From Gammaproteobacteria bacterium (lineage in GTDB: Bacteria; Pseudomonadota; Gammaproteobacteria; GRL18): a stretch of 64,000 bases of DNA. The stretch is from positions 784,011-848,010 of the forward strand of contig JADGDG010000001.1 in assembly GCA_016744995.1 (NCBI GenBank), read 5' to 3'. Both the position numbers and the translations under genes were made by a program. Of this stretch, positions 53,729 to 61,217 are shown one piece after another (the first letter of the stretch is position 1; each line of letters starts with the position of its first letter). The notes under the pieces were generated by a model. That model did not search any database. It saw only the letters and a program-made list of their open reading frames with translations, and had not been told where the DNA came from.

Positions 53729-55948
53729 ATGAAAGATTTCTTCCAACATCTGAATCCAGCTGCACAAAAGTGGGTTTACAAACAGGGATGGGCTGAGCTA
53801 CGGAGTATTCAGAATGATGCCATACTTCCTATTCTATCTGAAAAGACAGATGTCATAATTAGTGCCTCTACAGCCGCTGGAAAAACTGAAGCGGCTTTTT
53901 TACCAGCTTGTAGTGCCATTGCTGGAGAAGAAGATAGTTTTGGAATTTTGTATATCAGTCCATTAAAAGCATTGATAAACGATCAATATCGTCGCTTAGA
54001 AAGCCTCTGCGATATAATGGATATGAAAGTTACTCCATGGCATGGCGATAGTCTACAATCAAAAAAGAAGCATGCCAGACAAAATCCACAAGGTATTTTA
54101 TTAATTACTCCAGAATCACTTGAATCATTGCTAATTCGTGATTCAAGTTGGGTCAAAATTGCTTTTGAATCCTTAAAGTACATTATCATCGATGAATATC
54201 ATGCTTTTATTGGCTCCGAGCGAGGCAATCATCTTCAGTCTCTAATGAACCGTCTGGAACACCTGCTTGGCCGATTTAAAAATCCAATCCCGAGAATTGC
54301 ATTAAGTGCAACTTTGGGTGATATGGACAGCGTTATGCAGTATCTTAGACCTGCTGGAACTTTCAAATGTTCTCTTATCAGTGGAGCACAGTCTAAAAGC
54401 TCACTTAAAATGCAAATACGTGGTTACATTAACCATGTCACTGAAGAATACAATGAGGATGAATTCTCAAATACACCCTTACCCGCAGATATTCAGATTG
54501 CCCATGATTTGTATGAATTATTGAGAGGAGATTCTCATCTTGTTTTTGCAAATAGTAGGCAAAGAACAGAGCATATAGCAGTCAAACTCAGTGAATTGTG
54601 CCAGGAAAATCTAGTTCCTAATGAATTTTTCCCCCACCATGGATCATTATCTAAAGAACTTCGAACTGAATTAGAATCACGTCTTCAAAAAGATATGTTA
54701 CCCACCACGGCAATATGTACCATGACATTGGAATTGGGCATTGATATCGGTAAAGTAAAATCAGTTTGTCAGGTCACAGCACCCCATTCTGTTGCCAGTT
54801 TGCGACAACGGTTAGGTCGTTCTGGACGTCGAGGTGAATCTGCGATACTCCGCATGTTTATTTCTGAGAATGAACTGAATGCTGAATCAAATATCATTGA
54901 TAAATTACGTATTGAACTCTTGCAAAGTATTGCCATGCTCCATCTTTTACTTAGAGATAAATGGTATGAGCCCCCTGATACTGAGAAATTTCATTTTTCG
55001 ACATTATTACATCAGATCCTGGCAACTATTGCACAATGGGGAGGTGTTAGAGCTGAGCAGCTCTGGGAACTTCTTTGTCAATCTGGCCCTTTTAATAAAG
55101 TGACAATAGAACATTTTAAGGTGTTGCTAACAGATATGGGAGAAAAACACCTCATTTCTCAACTATCCAGTGGTGAGCTTGTCCTAGCTGACGAAGGAGA
55201 AAAACTGGTCAATCACTATACATTCTATGCAGTTTTCAATACACCCGAAGAATATAGAATTGTAGTGGATGGAAAAACATTGGGAACCTTACCTGTTGAT
55301 TCTCTGGTTGTACCAGAACAACATATTGTGTTTGGAGGCCGACGTTGGAAAGTCAAAGAGATAAACATTGAAAAAAAAGTCATCTATGTTATCTCTTCAA
55401 AAGGAGGCAAAGCACCAAAATTTGGTGGTAGTGGTATATCAATCCATGATCGAGTTCGACAGGAAATGTTCAGGATTTATTCAGAAGGAGATTACCGAAT
55501 TAATGTAGGAGAAAATAGACTGGAATTTTTGGATACAACAGCAAGGGATTTATTTTATGAAGGACTGGAAGTTTTTCGTAAGTTGCAACTAGATAAAAAC
55601 TTTATAATCAGACATGGTAATCATATTTATATTATCCCTTGGATGGGAGATAAAATTATTAACACGCTAACAGTTTTACTCATTAAATTTGGGTATCGAG
55701 CAAGTTGTTTTGCAGGTGTGATTGAAGTAGAGAATTCAAAACTTTCGGATATATCAGAATCTCTTCAGGAAATATGTTCTATGGATAAACCAGGGAATGC
55801 TAAACTTGCTGAGTTCATTGAAAACAAGCAAACAGAAAAATATGACTATCTTTTACCTGAGCATCTTTTGAATGAAGGGTATGGAGCCAAAGCATTTGAC
55901 ATTGATAGTACAGTTAATTGGCTCATAAATATGACAAGTTATGAATAG
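53729..55948 (+). CDS. DEAD/DEAH-box helicase, Lhr/BrxHI-like
   Basis: A 739-residue superfamily II helicase. Q-motif region LRSIQNDAILPIL, Walker A SASTAAGKTEAAFLP, Walker B as DEYH (IIIDEYHAFIGSERG), motif III ALSATLGD, and motif VI RQRLGRSGRRGES are all readable. The Lhr-type core is followed by a winged-helix region (VRAEQLWELL) and a long C-terminal domain. It resembles BrxHI/Lhr-like helicases that accompany BrxD. It is last in the four-gene operon, and its start lies two bases after the ATPase stop. Confidence 0.87.
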   Translation: MKDFFQHLNPAAQKWVYKQGWAELRSIQNDAILPILSEKTDVIISASTAAGKTEAAFLPACSAIAGEEDSFGILYISPLKALINDQYRRLESLCDIMDMKVTPWHGDSLQSKKKHARQNPQGILLITPESLESLLIRDSSWVKIAFESLKYIIIDEYHAFIGSERGNHLQSLMNRLEHLLGRFKNPIPRIALSATLGDMDSVMQYLRPAGTFKCSLISGAQSKSSLKMQIRGYINHVTEEYNEDEFSNTPLPADIQIAHDLYELLRGDSHLVFANSRQRTEHIAVKLSELCQENLVPNEFFPHHGSLSKELRTELESRLQKDMLPTTAICTMTLELGIDIGKVKSVCQVTAPHSVASLRQRLGRSGRRGESAILRMFISENELNAESNIIDKLRIELLQSIAMLHLLLRDKWYEPPDTEKFHFSTLLHQILATIAQWGGVRAEQLWELLCQSGPFNKVTIEHFKVLLTDMGEKHLISQLSSGELVLADEGEKLVNHYTFYAVFNTPEEYRIVVDGKTLGTLPVDSLVVPEQHIVFGGRRWKVKEINIEKKVIYVISSKGGKAPKFGGSGISIHDRVRQEMFRIYSEGDYRINVGENRLEFLDTTARDLFYEGLEVFRKLQLDKNFIIRHGNHIYIIPWMGDKIINTLTVLLIKFGYRASCFAGVIEVENSKLSDISESLQEICSMDKPGNAKLAEFIENKQTEKYDYLLPEHLLNEGYGAKAFDIDSTVNWLINMTSYE

Positions 55949-56190
55949 TTGCTTCTCTTTCTATATTTCTCAAAAGTGATGTTGCATTACTCCTCAATAA
56001 TTTCCAAAGTACATTATATTTCACTCTGATGTTTTAAGCTAACATGCTTCCCAACTAGGGAGGAAACTTCCCCCGCTAAAGTTGACAACTAATTTTTCAT
56101 GCTACACATGTCTCATATTCATTTTGAGAAAATATGGCCTTCTGACAAGAAAGGTAGCAAAATTTGCCAAAGATAATGATAAGTGTACAT

Positions 56191-56235
56191 AAAGTGCAAA
56201 CTTATGCTTTAAAAAAAGTGCAAATTTATGGTTTA
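56191..56235 (+). repeat. Two imperfect 21-base direct repeats
   Basis: AAAGTGCAAACTTATGCTTTA (56191-56211) and AAAGTGCAAATTTATGGTTTA (56215-56235), with period 24. Possible protein-binding iterons or remnants of a mobile element. Confidence 0.6.
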
Positions 56236-56484
56236 ATTTACAATAATATCAAATGATAATTACTAATATATCAGCAATTGGTGGTACTTTTAGTGGTACT
56301 TCGATGTTTTGAAATCCTTTTTTTACAGAATATATTAAATCTTACTCATCATAGCATAATGCATGAAAAGCTAAATACAGGTCAACATAGCAAACAACGT
56401 ATTTAATATTTAGAATACCGCAACAAATGTAAATTTTATATTACATAGAGTCACACTATGATAAATATATATTACAATTATAGT

Positions 56485-56513
56485 TTGACAGGCTTCAAAA
56501 TGTCCGCTAACTT
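56485..56513 (+). promoter_or_regulatory. Sigma-70 promoter of hipBA
   Basis: TTGACA at 56485-56490, a spacer of exactly 17 bases, and TAACTT at 56508-56513. The sequence GACA-N10-TGTC overlaps the -35 and spacer and could be a HipB operator. A GGGAGG ribosome binding site lies at 56535-56540. Confidence 0.65.
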
Positions 56514-56548
56514 TTAAGTATGATTACACCAAATGGGAGGATGAGCTA

Positions 56549-56884
56549 ATGGGTAGAAATAGTCGTACATACTCAAGCCAGACACTGCAAGCCATAAAGA
56601 TATTTGCCTCCCAGATTAAAGTGGCTCGAAAAAAGCTCCGCTGGAGTGAAGCTGAGCTGGCCGAGAGGGCTGGTACCACACGTCCGACAGTCCGAAGAAT
56701 TGAGCAAGGAAGCCCTACTACTGAATTAGGTCTCTATTTTGAAGTAGCCCTCTTATTGGGAATTCGCTTATTTGAAGAGGACAGCCAAAAGCTGGCTGCC
56801 ATGCAAGATAATCTCAATTTGCAATTAGCTTTGCTCCCCAAGCGGATAGATACTGAGTCAGAAGAGGTGTTTGATGATTTCTAA
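56549..56884 (+). CDS. hipB: HipB-like antitoxin, XRE family
   Basis: A 111-residue helix-turn-helix protein: IKVARKKLRWSEAELAERAG, then TTRPTVRRIEQGSPTTELGLYF. It is the DNA-binding antitoxin partner of the HipA-like kinase that follows. Base use is richer in GC than the flanking island DNA. It overlaps hipA by 11 bases, so the two are translationally coupled. Confidence 0.88.
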   Translation: MGRNSRTYSSQTLQAIKIFASQIKVARKKLRWSEAELAERAGTTRPTVRRIEQGSPTTELGLYFEVALLLGIRLFEEDSQKLAAMQDNLNLQLALLPKRIDTESEEVFDDF

Positions 56885-58160
56885 AACCAAAGGAGCTTTT
56901 GTCTGGATTTGGCTTGAGAATCGAAGTGAGCCTGTGGTTGCAGGACGGTTAGAAAGTAATAATGGAAAACTAAGCTTTAACTATGGCCAAAGCTACCTTG
57001 CCAGAGATGATGCCGTCTCTATCTATGGATCAGAATTGCCGTTAAAAGTGGGCAAATTACCTTTGATGCCACGTATGGATATGCCAAGCTGTATCCGGGA
57101 TGGTTCACCCGATGCATGGGGACGTCGTGTCATTATCAATCAGGTCACAGGTAAGAAAAAAGATGATATCGATCTAACAGAATTGGACGAGCTGACATAT
57201 CTGTTAATGTCTGGCTCTGATCGGATCGGCAATCTGGATTTTCAAGAATCGGCAACTGTCTATAAGCCAAGAACCCAGAAAGCAGCCAGCCTGGAAGAAC
57301 TTCAACAAGCGTCCGAACTGGTAGACAAAGGCGTACCCCTGACAAAAGAGCTGGACCAGGCACTTAATCATGCTTCAAGTATTGGCGGAGCGCGCCCAAA
57401 AGCCAGCATAGAAACTGATAAGCAAAAATTTATTGCTAAATTTTCTGGAACGACGGATACCTATAGCGTGGTTAAAGCAGAATATATCGCTATGAAACTG
57501 GCCAGGCTGGTGGGTATTGATGTTGCACATGTTGAACTAACCAAGGCTCAAAACAAAGATGTTTTACTCATAGAACGGTTTGACCGTGATTATGGTGAAG
57601 ACAATAAATGGTATCGAAAAGCGATGGTCTCTGGTTTGACCATCTTTGCCATTCCAGAACATGAAGCACGCTATGCCAGTTATGAAACACTTGCTGAGCG
57701 TATCCGTCATCAATTCACCGTCCCCAAAGCAACATTGCATGAGTTATACCGACGTATCGTTTTTAATATTCTGGTTGGCAACACCGATGATCACGCCCGT
57801 AATCACGCCGCTTTTTGGGATGGTCGTCAACTGACTCTGACACCCGCCTATGATATATGCCCACAAGGTCGTACAGGCCAGGAAGCATCACAGGCAATGA
57901 ATATTCACGGTGACAACAAACTGAGTCAGTTAAGTAACTGCTTGGCAGCAAGAGAGTCATTCCAGCTATCTGAGAAAGCTGCGAAAGCGATTATTCAATT
58001 ACAGGTCGCTACCATAAAAGCGCATTATCCGATGGTTTGTGAAAATGCAGATTTATCGGAAGTGGATCAACAACTCTTCTGGCGCAGACAGTTTTTAAAT
58101 CCCTATTGCTTTTATGATCTGCCCAAAGAATTTAGCAATGTGCTAACGGAAAATCTTTAA
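56874..58160 (+). CDS. hipA: HipA-like serine/threonine kinase toxin
   Basis: A 428-residue HipA-family kinase. The N-terminal subdomain (GAFVWIWLENRSEPVVAGRLE) is followed by the Gly-rich ATP loop SSIGGARPKASIE, the catalytic VGNTDDHARNHAAFW and the metal-binding Asp in LTPAYDICPQG. HipA of E. coli phosphorylates glutamyl-tRNA synthetase and causes growth arrest; the target here is unknown. I choose the ATG at 56874, inside the end of hipB, as start. It is the last intact gene before the right attachment repeat of the island. Confidence 0.92.
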   Translation: MISKTKGAFVWIWLENRSEPVVAGRLESNNGKLSFNYGQSYLARDDAVSIYGSELPLKVGKLPLMPRMDMPSCIRDGSPDAWGRRVIINQVTGKKKDDIDLTELDELTYLLMSGSDRIGNLDFQESATVYKPRTQKAASLEELQQASELVDKGVPLTKELDQALNHASSIGGARPKASIETDKQKFIAKFSGTTDTYSVVKAEYIAMKLARLVGIDVAHVELTKAQNKDVLLIERFDRDYGEDNKWYRKAMVSGLTIFAIPEHEARYASYETLAERIRHQFTVPKATLHELYRRIVFNILVGNTDDHARNHAAFWDGRQLTLTPAYDICPQGRTGQEASQAMNIHGDNKLSQLSNCLAARESFQLSEKAAKAIIQLQVATIKAHYPMVCENADLSEVDQQLFWRRQFLNPYCFYDLPKEFSNVLTENL

Positions 58161-58282
58161 AACAAGCCCTATGAAAGATAACACTAAGGTGGTACACTTT
58201 CTTTAATCCTTGAACATTCAGGAAAATCTTATTTCTTTAACATCAATAAGTTAAAGGCGCTTTGCGAGAGATGCAAAGTGTG

Positions 58283-58307
58283 GGTTCAAGTCCTCTCCTG
58301 AGCACCA
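58283..58307 (+). repeat. Right attachment repeat (attR), copy of the tRNA-Leu 3' end
   Basis: Identical to 44155-44179 in 24 of 25 positions (GGTTCAAGTCC, then TCTCCTGAGCACCA). No tRNA body precedes it. Together with the tRNA it brackets 14.1 kb that include all the defence-like genes. Confidence 0.85.
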
Positions 58308-58615
58308 TATATCGTAACACTTTCAGAAATTTGTAACATTTATCAATATTTTCCATTTAAAAATATCACTTTATGGCGATCATTTAACAATTTGGTGGAT
58401 ATCATGCAAAAACAGTAACAATCCATTGTTCATAAGATGCAACAAAGGTGACATTATTTTGAGATAGTAAAAAGTATTTTGAAATGTTTATCATTAAAAG
58501 GCTTTTCTGACATCCAAGGTATATGCTTATGAATCCTTATTATTTTGACATATATTCAAGATATGTTGATACCATGAACATGGCAGCTTTATATGTCGAT
58601 AAAATTCAATTTCTT

Positions 58616-58638
58616 CGACACATAAAGCTAATGTGTCG
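58616..58638. repeat. Inverted repeat CGACACAT-N7-ATGTGTCG
   Basis: A perfect eight-base inverted repeat. The sequence TGTCGATAAA occurs here (58634) and again at 58594, in the same orientation. Operator-like or part of a recombination site; no adjacent gene explains it. Confidence 0.45.
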
Positions 58639-58772
58639 ATAAAGTAAATATATAAAATAGAGTCGCATGGCCAACATCAGGGTGCTACACTGAGTGTCTA
58701 TCTTGAGTGTGTGATAGAGTTTTATTGTTAACAATCAGTTGCCTATATGTGTTTAAAGGTTTTTTCAATGTG

Positions 58773-58798
58773 AGTTCAAGTCCCCTTATGGGCAACAA
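58773..58798 (+). repeat. Third, degenerate copy of a tRNA-Leu 3' end
   Basis: GAGTTCAAGTCC followed by CCTTATGGGCAACA resembles the T-arm and acceptor end of tRNA-Leu but not the exact copy at 44155. It could be an older attachment site from a tandem integration. Confidence 0.5.
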
Positions 58799-58858
58799 TA
58801 TTTTTAAGCAGCCAAGACAAGCCTTAATAACTTTTAGAACAAAACTGTACTTTCCTTT

Positions 58859-59899
58859 TTAATTGCCCCTGATAAAAAAGCGTTTTCGTAACCATAGTGC
58901 AACATTTACCAGTAGTATAAGTACCGGGACTTCAACCAGAGGGCCTATGACTCCGGTAAATGCTTGCTGGGAGCTGATACCAAATACAGCAATTGATACA
59001 GCAATGGCCAGCTCAAAGTTATTGCCTGTTGCGGTAAATGCAATGGATGCACTGCGCTCATAATCTACACCCATCTTTTTTGCTGTAAAAAAGCTGATAA
59101 AAAACATCAGTATAAAATAGATGATTAAAGGAATGGCTATTTTTATGACGTCCATTGGTATTTCGACTATCAATTCCCCTTTCAGGCTGAACATTAAGAC
59201 AATGGTTGCCAGTAAAGCAACCAGAGTAATCGGTGATATGGCTGGAATAAATTTTTCCACATACCATTGTTCCCCTTTTTTCTGGACTAAAATTTTTCGA
59301 CTTAAAAAACCTGCCAGAAAAGGGGTGCCCAGATAAATTAAAACGCTTTCAGCAATTTCACCGATTGAAATATCAACGACACTGGACTGCAGGCCAAAAT
59401 AAGGGGGAAGAATGGTGATAAACAACCAGGCAAAAAAGCTATAAGTAAAAATTTGAAAGACACTGTTTAAGGCCACTAAGGCGGCACCATATTCTTTGCT
59501 GCCGCCGCCTAATTCGTTCCAGACCAGCACCATGGCAATACAACGTGCCAGACCAATAAGGATCAGGCCGCTCATATAACCGGGCTCATCATGTAGAAAA
59601 ATTAATGCCAGAGCAAACATGAGCACCGGCCCTACCAGCCAGTTTAAAACTAAAGATAAGGACATAGCCTGCTTGTCCTTAAAGACTTTTGGCAGCAGTG
59701 AGTAGTCGACTTTGGCTAAGGGGGGGTACATCATGAGGATCAAGCCAATTGCCAATGGAATATTTGTAGTTCCGATGGATAATTTATCATTGAACTCTGA
59801 AATATTGGGAAACAGGATACCTAATCCCACACCCAGCCCCATGGCAAGAAATATCCATAAGGTTAGAAATCGATCTAAAAAGCTTAGTTTTTTGTTCAT
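58859..59899 (-). CDS. acr3: ACR3-family arsenite efflux permease
   Basis: A 346-residue inner-membrane protein with about ten hydrophobic helices. The ACR3 signature is clear: [16 protein letters not shown], the conserved Cys and following segment [16 protein letters not shown], and [20 protein letters not shown] near the C terminus. It extrudes arsenite (and in some members antimonite) using the proton gradient. No arsR, arsC or arsA gene is adjacent, so regulation and arsenate reduction must be encoded elsewhere. It lies just outside the island repeat. Confidence 0.93.
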   Translation of the reverse strand: MNKKLSFLDRFLTLWIFLAMGLGVGLGILFPNISEFNDKLSIGTTNIPLAIGLILMMYPPLAKVDYSLLPKVFKDKQAMSLSLVLNWLVGPVLMFALALIFLHDEPGYMSGLILIGLARCIAMVLVWNELGGGSKEYGAALVALNSVFQIFTYSFFAWLFITILPPYFGLQSSVVDISIGEIAESVLIYLGTPFLAGFLSRKILVQKKGEQWYVEKFIPAISPITLVALLATIVLMFSLKGELIVEIPMDVIKIAIPLIIYFILMFFISFFTAKKMGVDYERSASIAFTATGNNFELAIAVSIAVFGISSQQAFTGVIGPLVEVPVLILLVNVALWLRKRFFIRGN

Positions 59900-60027
59900 A
59901 ATGGGTCAGTTGGCTGAGGGGGTGGTATTATTCTATAGTTACTAATTATACAGAAGTAAATAAAATAACTATACAGTGCTCAGTCACTGACCTGGTGTTT
60001 TACAACAAATAACTCATCGATAAATGA

Positions 60028-60210
60028 TTACAGTACAGATGATCCTCTTTTATTATTAGAATGACTCAGTAATACCATCATTGAACCTGCCAGAAATCCA
60101 GTGATGACAATTCCCCAGCTGAATCCGTTTTGCCAGATGAACTGATCGGTTAAAGAGCATGCAATGGCAAAAAAGGTGGCTGTTGTGATAAGAGTTACTA
60201 TTTTTTTCAT
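60028..60210 (-). CDS. Small two-helix membrane protein, unknown
   Basis: A 60-residue frame encoding two hydrophobic segments (IVTLITTATFFAIACSL and GIVITGFLAGSMMVLLS) joined by FIWQNGFSW and ending in a basic tail SNNKRGSS. It lies 129 bases upstream of, and in the same direction as, the ACR3 gene. The ribosome binding site is weak (GAGAC). Its composition suits a small membrane protein. Function unknown. Confidence 0.5.
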   Translation of the reverse strand: MKKIVTLITTATFFAIACSLTDQFIWQNGFSWGIVITGFLAGSMMVLLSHSNNKRGSSVL

Positions 60211-60462
60211 GGTTATAGTCTCATTAATAAATATTTTAATTAGTGTATGGATATACTGTATTAAAAAATGTAATAAGCTTCTGTTGATTTCTACCCTGAA
60301 AAATGTGAAATATTTACATTATAAGCTGTTGCTTCACAATCTCTCATCTCCCTTCTGCCAAAAGCAGGCACTTTGAAGTGAAGCTAAAAGCAGAATAAAT
60401 GGATGGATACTAATTATAGTAATTGTTTGTGACATTAATATAACTATGCTAGTTTTAGGTAT

Positions 60463-61131
60463 ATGCCAAAACTTTCATCCTCATTTATATTGTTCATTAT
60501 TTCTTCTGCGTTGCTAGTTGCTGGCTGGCTCTATGCTTCAAATAAGGCCATTCTCTATACTGAGAATAAATTAGCTCAGGTTGAAAAGAAACACGGCCCG
60601 GAAGTTGCTCAACGACTGATAAAATGGAAAAGTTTTGTTGCGCAGAATCAGGATAAATCAGATAAAGAAAAACTCCGACTGACTAATGACTTCTTTAATA
60701 AGCAACTTCTATGGGTTGATGACAAAAAGTTATGGAAACAAAAAGATTATTGGGCAACACCGCTGGAAACACTGATAAAAAATGCCGGTGATTGTGAAGA
60801 TTTTACTATTATCAAATATTTCACTCTGACGTCATTAGGTGTTTCCATTGAGCACCTGAAGCTGACCTATGTTAAAGCCTTAAAATACAATCAGGCACAT
60901 ATGGTTCTGACTTATACAGAAAGCAAACACTCAGTGCCTCTGGTGCTTGACAATATCAATAAAAAAATCCTGCCAGCCTCCAGACGCAAAGACTTAAAAC
61001 CAGTTTACAGTTTTAATGGTGAAGGTATGTGGCTGCAGAAGCAGAAGAAGCTTGGTAAAAGAGTCGGCAATAGCAGTCGAATTCGATTATGGACAGAATT
61101 AACAGAAAAAATGAGTAAAGAATTGTTATGA
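60463..61131 (+). CDS. lapG: LapG periplasmic transglutaminase-like cysteine protease
   Basis: A 222-residue protein with an N-terminal signal anchor (FILFIISSALLVAGWLYA). The catalytic triad can be read as Cys111 in NAGDCEDFTIIKYF, His146 in YNQAHMVLTY and Asp163 in VLDNINKKIL, with acidic residues for calcium near the Cys. LapG cleaves the N terminus of LapA-type surface adhesins to release biofilm cells when LapD is not c-di-GMP bound. The lapD homologue follows after 86 bases. No large adhesin gene is in the window. Confidence 0.93.
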   Translation: MPKLSSSFILFIISSALLVAGWLYASNKAILYTENKLAQVEKKHGPEVAQRLIKWKSFVAQNQDKSDKEKLRLTNDFFNKQLLWVDDKKLWKQKDYWATPLETLIKNAGDCEDFTIIKYFTLTSLGVSIEHLKLTYVKALKYNQAHMVLTYTESKHSVPLVLDNINKKILPASRRKDLKPVYSFNGEGMWLQKQKKLGKRVGNSSRIRLWTELTEKMSKELL

Positions 61132-61217
61132 AATCATTTATAGGGAAAAAAATATTTTTAAATTTTCTACTTTCATACGTGATTTTTATATAAATGTTTT
61201 GGTAAAGGTTTATTAAA

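Larger units (their letters stand above)
55949..56548. other. Intergenic region between the helicase and hipBA
   Basis: These 600 AT-rich bases have no convincing gene. They contain two imperfect 21-base direct repeats (56191-56211 and 56215-56235), a paired GTGGTACTT motif (about 56281-56298) and the hipBA promoter. The low coding content suggests deleted or degraded cargo. Confidence 0.5.
58161..58858. other. Right boundary region of the island
   Basis: About 700 bases without a gene. They hold the right tRNA-Leu repeat (58283-58307), an inverted repeat CGACACAT / ATGTGTCG at 58616-58638 with nearby TGTCGATAAA copies, and a third degenerate tRNA-like end at 58773-58798. The stretch between the two repeats may be the remains of a second, mostly deleted insertion. 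Confidence 0.55.

Noticed and set aside
52419..55948. A complete BREX system
   Set aside because: No BrxC, PglZ or PglX methyltransferase gene is present; only BrxD-like and BrxHI-like proteins are seen.
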